Shown piece by piece: positions 26,474 to 33,344 of a stretch of 64,000 nucleotides of DNA. The notes beneath the pieces were generated by a model. The model saw only the letters and a program-made list of their open reading frames with translations. It was not told the origin of the DNA and ran no database searches. How positions within the stretch are numbered: the stretch's first letter is position 1; each line of letters starts with the position of its first letter. The DNA is taken from positions 372,001 through 436,000 of the forward strand of contig CP146203.1 of NCBI GenBank assembly GCA_039995105.1. Direction: 5' to 3'. Position numbers and translations under genes: made by a program. The stretch comes from Jonesiaceae bacterium BS-20 (GTDB lineage: Bacteria > Actinomycetota > Actinomycetes > Actinomycetales > Cellulomonadaceae).

Positions 26474-28873
26474 CTATTTGATTGGGGTTCCACCACAACC
26501 CAAGCCAAAGCCAAACTCGTAGGAGTTACCCGCTGCGTCAACGTATGGGGCAACGTCAAACGCTACGTCCTCAAGGTTGGCTTCAACGGTGTCCATGTCC
26601 TTTGGTAGGGCGATTGGTAGGCGACCGTTGGAGTCAGCCAGACCGAGTGCAACGTCGAGCATGGAGGCGTCGCTGACCGCGAATCCAATGAGGATTGCGT
26701 CTGACTTTACTTCAAACTCGGCTGGGATAACAGCACCGGTCGAAAGGGAAACCATGGTGATCACTGGAATGTCCTTGCCCGATGCCTCCACGGCTGCGGT
26801 TGCACGTTCGAAGGCATCAAGCTCGGACTCGTTGGAGATCCGGGACTTGTTACCAAAGTAGGAACGGTTTTCCTTGGTGCCGTCTGGCAGGGTGTCGCCA
26901 CCGATCGAGACCTTGCGTACGTTTGGACCGTCAGCTACGTACTCGCGGTACTGGAGCGAGATTGGGTAGTACTCGTCGGTGTCGGGGTCGCGGCCCGGCT
27001 CTTCAAACGGGGTACCACTGTTCGGGTTGCTCATACCAACCAGAACCATGTCAACGTCTGACAGATCTGGTGCCGTGTAGCTGGTGACCTTTTCATCGGC
27101 GTCAAGAACAGCCTCATCGGTGATGACTTCAGCAAAGTACTGCTCGGCTACCTCAACGGAAATACCTGGTCCCTCGGTGTAGACTGCTGGACCAAATGAA
27201 CCGGCAAACCCGGTGTCAAAGCTGCGTGGGATGTAGACCTTCATGTCCTTGTAGGACTTGACGTCTGCTTCACAGGTGATCGCCTGGTCGTTCTTAACCA
27301 CCACGATTGAGTCGTGCTGAGCCTTTTGGCCAGCGGCAACGTACTCGTCGCTGCCAACCAGTGCCAGGGAAGACTCGAGGTCCTGGTAGGAGTTTTCGTA
27401 GAGGCCAACGTTGAAGATGTTGGTCAGAACGCGGCGGCCGGTCTCGGCCCAGCGCTCATCTGCTGTCTGGTCGATTTCACCGGCTGCGTGGGCTTGTTCC
27501 CACAGCTTGTATGCTGCGCGAACAGGCTCAATGTCATTGTTTCCACCGAACTGGTCAACGCCGGCCTTGAGGATCTCAAAGTGACGTTCTTCCGTGGTCA
27601 AGTCTTGGGCACCCCAAGCGGTTCCGCTGCGGCCACCCTCATCGGTTGCGTGGCGGGTTACGCCCCAGTCGGTGACAATAACACCGTCGTAGTTGTTATC
27701 ATCGCGCAGGATGTCAACGCGCTTCTTGTCGTATGCGGAGCCCATGGCGTTACCAAACATTGGCTCGCCGTCGCCGTCAAGAACGATCGAGTAGGAGGTC
27801 ATGAGACCACCGGCGTCAATTGCAGCCTCGAATGGTGCGAGGTGACCGGCAACGTTTCCGCCGGGCATGACCGCGTACTTGCCACCCTCACGGTGGGACT
27901 CACGGCCGCCTTCGCCGGTGCCATCACCTGGGAAGTGCTTGATTACGGTTGAAACTGACTGCTCGCCCCAACCAAGGTTCTTACCATCTGCATCAAATGT
28001 GCCCTGGAAACCTTCAACATAGGCCTTGGCCATTTCTGAGGCCATGTCTGAGTCTTCACCGAGGGTTCCGGTTATCCGGGTCCAGCGTGGCTCCGTGGCT
28101 AGGTCAATCTGCGGGCTTAGCGCGTTAGCTAGACCCATCGCGCGGTACTCGTTTGCTGCTACCTGACCGAACTGCTTGACTACGTCTGCGTCAAAGGTTG
28201 CGGCAAGGCCTAGGAGCGCTGGCCACTGGGAAACTCCACCGGAAGCACCGGAGTAGCTGTCCTTAGCGTCATTACGCGGGTCGGTGCTGAAGTTAACGGG
28301 GATGTATGGGGCATCGTCTGAAACCAGGGTCTCAACGTAGGCCTGCATGGAGTTGGTCCACTGCACAATGGGCTCAACCTCGTTGCCGCCCGCGTACAGG
28401 ACGTTACGCAAGAAGGACTCTTCGAGGTATTCCTTTTGCGCTGGGGTCAGTCCATCACCTGCGGCACTCTCGTGGCCGCTGAACAGCATCAGTCCGGAGA
28501 CCTGGTCAACTGAAAGCTGCGGGGCCAATTCTGCCGCACGCTCGTCAGCTGAAAGACGCCAGTCCTCCCACTTGTCCAGGGTGCCGTTACCGTTCATGTC
28601 CTTGAACGCGTAGGTGACGCCGTCTTGTTCTTCTTCAATGAGCTTGAATCCGGACTCGTTGCTGAAGGAGAGCTTCTTGCCATCCTTCGGGTTGGTAACA
28701 ACGGTGAACGTTGTTTCTCCGTCGGTCAGTACCGCGGTGGTGTACTTGGTTACGCTGTCGCTCGAACCTACACTTGATGGTGCGGGACCCTGCGGAGCAC
28801 TTGAGCAACTGCTCAGGAGAACGGCTAGAGCGCCTGCAATTGCAAGACCGCCCTTGACAGGTGATTTCCTCAT
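26474..28873 (-). CDS. Secreted GH3 lipoprotein, copy 1
   Basis: A 799-residue surface-anchored glycosidase. The lipoprotein signal ends LLSSC near residue 22. An EF-hand-like calcium motif (DMNGNGTLDKWED) lies near residue 100, followed by the TIM barrel with KHFPGDGTGEGGRESH and the nucleophile D402 in VIVTDWG, then the alpha/beta sandwich. No FnIII domain is evident. The family cleaves beta-linked glucans or xylans from the non-reducing end. The ATG at 28873 is preferred because AGGGGA precedes it and it gives a normal lipoprotein signal. It is a close full-length paralog of the protein at 29796. Confidence 0.93.
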   Translation of the reverse strand: MRKSPVKGGLAIAGALAVLLSSCSSAPQGPAPSSVGSSDSVTKYTTAVLTDGETTFTVVTNPKDGKKLSFSNESGFKLIEEEQDGVTYAFKDMNGNGTLDKWEDWRLSADERAAELAPQLSVDQVSGLMLFSGHESAAGDGLTPAQKEYLEESFLRNVLYAGGNEVEPIVQWTNSMQAYVETLVSDDAPYIPVNFSTDPRNDAKDSYSGASGGVSQWPALLGLAATFDADVVKQFGQVAANEYRAMGLANALSPQIDLATEPRWTRITGTLGEDSDMASEMAKAYVEGFQGTFDADGKNLGWGEQSVSTVIKHFPGDGTGEGGRESHREGGKYAVMPGGNVAGHLAPFEAAIDAGGLMTSYSIVLDGDGEPMFGNAMGSAYDKKRVDILRDDNNYDGVIVTDWGVTRHATDEGGRSGTAWGAQDLTTEERHFEILKAGVDQFGGNNDIEPVRAAYKLWEQAHAAGEIDQTADERWAETGRRVLTNIFNVGLYENSYQDLESSLALVGSDEYVAAGQKAQHDSIVVVKNDQAITCEADVKSYKDMKVYIPRSFDTGFAGSFGPAVYTEGPGISVEVAEQYFAEVITDEAVLDADEKVTSYTAPDLSDVDMVLVGMSNPNSGTPFEEPGRDPDTDEYYPISLQYREYVADGPNVRKVSIGGDTLPDGTKENRSYFGNKSRISNESELDAFERATAAVEASGKDIPVITMVSLSTGAVIPAEFEVKSDAILIGFAVSDASMLDVALGLADSNGRLPIALPKDMDTVEANLEDVAFDVAPYVDAAGNSYEFGFGLGCGGTPIK

Positions 28874-28966
28874 TAAATATCCCCTAATCATGACGTGCAG
28901 AAAAATGACAAATCTGTACGTTGTTGGTTGTTTGTAATAAGCGCTGGACGGTAAGAAAACCATCTC

Positions 28967-28991
28967 GGTCAAACATCGTTGTATTGAAGCG
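28967..28991 (-). promoter_or_regulatory. Conserved block upstream of GH3 copy 1
   Basis: A 25-base block matches 21 of 25 bases of 32270-32294, located 93 bases upstream of the start; the partner lies 74 bases upstream of GH3 copy 2. Shared cores are CAAACA and CGTTGT. It may be a promoter element or operator, or merely residual similarity from duplication. Confidence 0.5.
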
Positions 28992-29172
28992 AACTGTGTT
29001 GAAGTAACTAGTGCCGTACATCTGTGTATGACGGTGTTTCAGCGCCTGTGCGTAACCTTATGGGGGCTTTATGTCACAGCAACTAGGACCTTGCACGATC
29101 AGGCTAAAAACGTCCACAACTTGCAGAAAAGCCCAGATCAGAAGCCATATGGTGGACAGCGGGCAACAAAAA

Positions 29173-29212
29173 ACCGGTCCGGTGCACTAAGTGATTAGTG
29201 CACCGGACCGGT
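29173..29212 (-). terminator. Rho-independent terminator of small lipoprotein gene
   Basis: Perfect 17-base arms (29173-29189 and 29196-29212), six-base loop, followed on the minus strand by seven T residues. It is among the strongest terminators in the window. Confidence 0.95.
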
Positions 29213-29237
29213 AATAAAGCGAGTGTGAGTAAGAGAT

Positions 29238-29678
29238 CTACTCTGCAGCCTCGGTCATGTTACCGTCCTGGTCCATCTCCCAAACCTTGTCGGTTTCAGC
29301 GGAGGTGGCGGTGACAAAGAACTTGTCGCCATCAACCTGGATGGTGGAGATGAACTTGGCTACAACAGCCTTGTCAGGTGCGTATGGCATAACCCACATG
29401 CCGTACTTCTGGGTTGGGTCGGTTACGTCTGACGCAAGCATGATCTGGGTTGCACCAGGGGAGGCAGCGAGCTGGTCAGCAACGATCTTGACGCCCTCGG
29501 TCATTGCAGCAACAAATGCCTCTGACTCTTCACCGGAGTTCTCGGATGAGCCAGGGCCCTCTTCCTGAGAAGCGGAAGGCTTGTTGTCAGGTGCGTCTGA
29601 GCCACATGCTGCAAGGCCAAAGGCTGCGGACAGGGATACGACGGCTGCGATGGAGACGCGGGTGAGCTTGTTCTTCAT
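29238..29678 (-). CDS. Small lipoprotein of unknown function
   Basis: A 146-residue protein with a lipoprotein signal ending LAAC near residue 25, an acidic Ser/Glu/Pro-rich linker (about 30-50), and a compact domain of about 95 residues (about 52-146) containing KYGMWVMPY and a beta-rich C-terminus. No family is recognised. It sits between two GH3 lipoprotein genes on the same strand with its own strong terminator. It may be a substrate-binding or accessory factor for the glycosidases, but nothing in the sequence proves it. Confidence 0.8.
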   Translation of the reverse strand: MKNKLTRVSIAAVVSLSAAFGLAACGSDAPDNKPSASQEEGPGSSENSGEESEAFVAAMTEGVKIVADQLAASPGATQIMLASDVTDPTQKYGMWVMPYAPDKAVVAKFISTIQVDGDKFFVTATSAETDKVWEMDQDGNMTEAAE

Positions 29679-29752
29679 GGTTCTTCTCTCTAATTTCTTA
29701 GGTGATCTGTCGGTGACAGGCCTAGGGGTTTGCTCTATCTCATGAGACGACT

Positions 29753-29784
29753 AAAAGCTGCCGGGGCGCACCCCGGCAGCTTTT
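29753..29784. terminator. Terminator of GH3 lipoprotein copy 2
   Basis: Perfect 14-base arms (29753-29766 and 29771-29784) with the four-base loop CGCA. The arms end in AAAA/TTTT, so short T runs exist on both strands. It lies 11 bases after the GH3 copy 2 stop. Confidence 0.9.
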
Positions 29785-29795
29785 GAGCCTAGTTA

Positions 29796-32195
29796 CTACT
29801 TGATTGGTGCTGCACCGCAGCCCAAACCAAATCCGAATGCGTACTCGTTACCAGCGGAGTCAACGTATGAGTCAACGTCCTTAGCAACATCTTCAAAGCT
29901 GGCCTCAACCGTGTCCATGTTCTTTGGCAGACCGATTGGCAGGCGTCCCTTTGACTCTTCCAAGCCCAAGGCAATGTCTAGCATTGCTGCGTCGCTGACA
30001 CCGAAGCCAACAACGATCGCGTCTGACTTCGCCTCAAACTCGGCTGGGATTGGTGCACCGGTTACTACTGAGAGCAGGGTAAGAACTGGGATGTCTTTGC
30101 CGGTCTTCTCAACAGCGGTGGTTGCACGCTCAAAGGCGTCTAGGTCAGCTTCGTTGGAGATCCGTGAGGTCTTACCAAAGTAAGAACGGTTCTCCTTGGA
30201 GCCATCTTCAAGAATATCTCCACCGAAGGACTGCTTACGTACGTTTTCGCCATCAGCGGTGTACGGGCGGTACTGGAGCGACAGTGGGTAGGTTTCACCG
30301 GTCTCTTGGTCGCGTCCGGCGCTTTCGAAGGTGCCACCGTTGCTTGGGTTGTTCATGCCAACCAGAACCATGTCAACGTTTGATAGGTCTGGTGCGGTGT
30401 AGCTGGTGACCTTTTCATCTGCGTCAAGGACTGCCTCATCGGTGATGACCTCGCCAAAGTACTGCTTGGCAACCTCAATGTCGATTGTCTCGCCCTCGGT
30501 GTAAGTAGCTGGACCGAATGCGCCAGCGTGACCGGTGTCAAACGAACGTGGGATGTAGACAGTCATGTCCTTGTAGGACTTCACGTCTGCTTCACAGGTG
30601 ATTGCCTGGTCGTTCTTCACAACTACAACGGAGTCGTGCTGTGCCTTGAGGCCAGCCGCTACGTACTCATCGCTGCCAACAAGTGCCAGGGATGCCTCGA
30701 GGTCCTGGAAGGAGTTCTCGTATAGGCCAACGTTGAAGAGGTTTGTCAGAACGCGGCGTCCGGTCTCTGCCCAGCGGTCAGCTGCGGTTACATCAAGGTC
30801 ACCGGCTGCGTTAGCTTCTTCCCACAGCTTGTATGCTGCGCGAACAGGCTCAATGTCATTGTTTCCACCGAACTGGTCAATGCCGGTCTTTAGGATTTCA
30901 AAGTGACGCTGGTCAACGGTGAGGTCACCGGCGCCCCATGCCATTCCAAAGAACGCGTCTGGGTCAGACTTACCACCTGAGGTTACGCCCCAGTCGGTGA
31001 CGATTACTCCGTCATAGTTGTTGTCTTTACGCAGGATGTCAACACGAGCTTGGTCGTATGCGGTTCCCATAAGGTTGCCGTATGCTGGCTCACCCTTTTC
31101 GTCCACAATGATTGAGTAGGAGGTCATCAGGCCACCGGACTCAAGTGCACCTAGGAATGGCTTGAGTTGTGCATCCTTGCTTGCGTCTTGGAGGACAGCA
31201 TACTTACCGGCCTCGGTGTGTGCTTCGCGGCCACCTTCACCGGTTCCGTCGCCTGGGAAGTGCTTGATTACGGTCGAGACTGACTGCTCGCCCCAACCAA
31301 TGTTCTTGCCGTCGGCATCGAAGGTGCCCTGGAATCCGTCTACGTAGGCCTTTGCCATCTCAGCCGCTAAGTCTTCGTCTTCACCAAGGGTTCCGGTGAT
31401 GCGGTTCCAGCGTGGATCAGTTGCAAGGTCGATCTGAGGGCTCAGGGCGTTAGCCAGACCCATTGCGCGGTACTCGTTTGCGGCGATTTCACCGAACTGC
31501 TTGACGGTCTCAGCGTCAAAGGTTGCCGCCAGGCCCAGGAGTGCCGGCCACTGGGAAACTCCACCGGATGCACCGGCGTAGCTGTCCTTGGCGTCGTTAC
31601 GTGGGTCGGAGCTGAAGTTAACCGGGATGTATGGGGTGTCAGCGGTTGCTAGGGTCTCTACGTACGCCTGCATTTCGTTGGTCCATAGGACAACTTCTTC
31701 TACGTTGTTACCGCCTGCGTAAAGCACGTTACGCAGGAAGGACTCGTCTAGGTACTCTTTTTGAGCTGGGGTCAGGCCGTCACCTGGTGCTGACTCGTGG
31801 CCGCTGAACAACATCAGTCCGGAGACCTGGTCAACTGAAAGCTGTGGGGCAAGGTCCGCTGCACGCTCGTCAGCTGAAAGACGCCAGTCTTCCCACTTGT
31901 CGAGGGTGCCGTTGGCGTTCATGTCCTTGAATGCAAAAGTGTTGCCGTCAACGGTTTCTTCTATGACCTTGACACCCGAGTCATTGCTGAATGACAGGGT
32001 TTTGCCGTTAGCGGGGTTTTTCACAACCGTGAACGTCGTGGTTCCGTCGGTTACCTCGCTCGTGGTATATGAGCTTGATTCCTTAGGGGCTTCGCTTGAG
32101 GTTCCGCCGTCCTTTGGAGTGCTGGAGCAGCTCGATAGCAGGACCGCGAGGGCTCCCGCCAGAGCAATTCCACCTGTGAGAGGTGATTTCTTCAT
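29796..32195 (-). CDS. Secreted GH3 lipoprotein, copy 2
   Basis: A 799-residue lipoprotein GH3 almost collinear with the protein at 26474. The lipobox is LLSSC, the EF-hand-like motif is DMNANGTLDKWED, KHFPGDGTGEGGREAH is present, and the nucleophile is D401 in VIVTDWGV. Differences are spread over the whole length and are densest in the N-terminal linker and in the loop after the nucleophile (SGGKSDPDAFF). The gene has its own promoter region, ribosome binding site (AGGGGA) and terminator. Retention of both catalytic copies suggests different substrates or higher dosage (inference). Confidence 0.93.
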   Translation of the reverse strand: MKKSPLTGGIALAGALAVLLSSCSSTPKDGGTSSEAPKESSSYTTSEVTDGTTTFTVVKNPANGKTLSFSNDSGVKVIEETVDGNTFAFKDMNANGTLDKWEDWRLSADERAADLAPQLSVDQVSGLMLFSGHESAPGDGLTPAQKEYLDESFLRNVLYAGGNNVEEVVLWTNEMQAYVETLATADTPYIPVNFSSDPRNDAKDSYAGASGGVSQWPALLGLAATFDAETVKQFGEIAANEYRAMGLANALSPQIDLATDPRWNRITGTLGEDEDLAAEMAKAYVDGFQGTFDADGKNIGWGEQSVSTVIKHFPGDGTGEGGREAHTEAGKYAVLQDASKDAQLKPFLGALESGGLMTSYSIIVDEKGEPAYGNLMGTAYDQARVDILRKDNNYDGVIVTDWGVTSGGKSDPDAFFGMAWGAGDLTVDQRHFEILKTGIDQFGGNNDIEPVRAAYKLWEEANAAGDLDVTAADRWAETGRRVLTNLFNVGLYENSFQDLEASLALVGSDEYVAAGLKAQHDSVVVVKNDQAITCEADVKSYKDMTVYIPRSFDTGHAGAFGPATYTEGETIDIEVAKQYFGEVITDEAVLDADEKVTSYTAPDLSNVDMVLVGMNNPSNGGTFESAGRDQETGETYPLSLQYRPYTADGENVRKQSFGGDILEDGSKENRSYFGKTSRISNEADLDAFERATTAVEKTGKDIPVLTLLSVVTGAPIPAEFEAKSDAIVVGFGVSDAAMLDIALGLEESKGRLPIGLPKNMDTVEASFEDVAKDVDSYVDSAGNEYAFGFGLGCGAAPIK

Positions 32196-32269
32196 TAATA
32201 TCCCCTAAACAGAATCTTGCAGTGACCTTCTTTGTGATCAGTGCCTTGGGTATGTGCGTGCGAGAGATT

Positions 32270-32294
32270 GGCCAAACAGCGTTGTTTTCAAGCG
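32270..32294 (-). promoter_or_regulatory. Conserved block upstream of GH3 copy 2
   Basis: Partner of the block at 28967-28991 (21 of 25 bases identical). Additional matches on the right, such as a TAC-TCT-GTATGACG stretch, extend the similarity. Function as an operator is inferred. Confidence 0.5.
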
Positions 32295-32511
32295 GTTGTT
32301 ACAGCCTTACTTCTACGTATGACGCCAATTTCTTGCTTGCAATTAACCGTAAGTGTGACTTGGTCACCGAATTGACCCGTAAGCACGTTCAGGCTTTTTT
32401 CGTGCACAACCTGCGCTGGGCTGCAGAAAACCTGAGGAAACATAACGAATTGGCAACGAAAAGACCGCACTTCGCGCCTGATTTTTGGTTACCTCAATGG
32501 GTGAAAAGAGC

Positions 32512-32542
32512 GGGAGCCGCCAAGTTTTACTTGGCGGCTCCC
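32512..32542 (-). terminator. Terminator left behind the decayed GH3 copy
   Basis: Arms 32512-32524 and 32530-32542 are perfectly complementary, extendable to 14 bases, followed on the minus strand by GCTCTTTTC. It remains intact although the gene before it is broken. Confidence 0.88.
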
Positions 32543-32582
32543 TGAGCCCTAGTGCGATTGGCCCTACTAATGTATTCGCACG

Positions 32583-32990
32583 CTACTTGATTGGCGTACC
32601 CGCACAACTGAGGCCATTGCCAAACTCGTAGGAGTTACCTTCGGAGTCCTTATAGGCAACAACATCGTGTGAAACGTCTTCCTTAGAGGTAACGACGGTG
32701 TCCTTGTTGGCTGGGAAGGCTACCGGCAGGCGACCCTTGGTTTGGTGGTTACCGGCTGCAACGTGGAGTAGCGCCTTGTCGCTGACGCCGAATCCGATGA
32801 TGATTGCGCTGGCCTTGGCCTCAAACTTGGCTGGGATGATCGGGTGCTATGCCTTGAGCGGGGCAATAACCGGAATGTCCTTGCCGGGCTGTTCAACCGC
32901 GGCTATCGCACGGTCAAATGCGTCCATGTCGGTCTTGTTGGCGATGTTTGCGGTGGCACCAAAGTAGGACTGGTTCTACTTGGATCCGCC
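32583..32990 (-). pseudogene. Decayed C-terminal fragment of a GH3 lipoprotein
   Basis: Minus-strand translation from about 32990 to the stop at 32583-32585 aligns with roughly the last 135 residues of the two GH3 lipoproteins. It includes SYFG, DAFDRAIAAVE, GKDIPVI, IIGFGVSD, GRLPVAFP and a final YEFGNGLSCAGTPIK. Two in-frame TAG codons interrupt it at 32976-32978 and 32847-32849. Further stops and loss of similarity lie upstream of about 32990, so the catalytic barrel is gone. It is a third unit of the tandem array. Confidence 0.9.
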
Positions 32991-33344
32991 TTATTAAGCG
33001 GACCTTTGATAACTCGTTGGATCGCTGCTCGGTATTTGGCACGGTTAGGCGTTTTTCAAGCACGATTGGTTGCACTGTGAGGCAGATCAACGCAGCGAGG
33101 TAGGTGTTTGTAGCGGCCCTGTCTTACGCTGATGTCCGCAGAATTCCCGCATTTTGTGACCACCTGTGCATGCAAATCGACTGATTGTGTCCCGGCGGCA
33201 GATCGGGTTCCAGCGGCGTTCTAGGGTTGATGCACCAAGCTACGTGCACCCTGAATGCCGAGGACGGCGATTCGCTGCTGTGCACACCGGCCAGATAAAT
33301 GGTTACAACGGCCCACCGGGCCACAAAGCTTAAGGAGCGCTCGC
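32991..33344. other. Non-coding stretch before the permuted GH3 gene
   Basis: About 354 bases separate the GH3 remnant from the next gene. The left part probably includes unrecognisable remains of the broken gene. The right part must hold the promoter of the gene at 33345; AAGGAG stands at 33332-33337. A short minus-strand frame at 33124-33324 has no supporting features. Confidence 0.5.

Larger units (their letters stand above)
28874..29237. promoter_or_regulatory. Upstream region of GH3 lipoprotein copy 1
   Basis: The 364-base gap contains the ribosome binding site and promoter of the GH3 gene, the conserved block at 28967-28991, and the terminator of the next upstream gene at 29173-29212. 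Much of its left half aligns by eye with the region upstream of GH3 copy 2. No ORF is supported. Confidence 0.6.
32196..32582. promoter_or_regulatory. Upstream region of GH3 copy 2
   Basis: The 387-base stretch holds the GH3 copy 2 promoter, the conserved block at 32270-32294, and the terminator at 32512-32542 belonging to the decayed third copy. A short open frame exists on the plus strand, but it has no start signal and overlaps these elements. Confidence 0.6.

Noticed and set aside
27314-27952. Plus-strand open frame inside GH3 lipoprotein copy 1.
   Set aside because: It mirrors a conserved coding stretch, has no ribosome binding site and no recognisable domain.
32183-32545. Plus-strand open frame in the gap between GH3 copy 2 and the remnant.
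   Set aside because: It covers the promoter region and terminator of the minus-strand genes and lacks a start signal.
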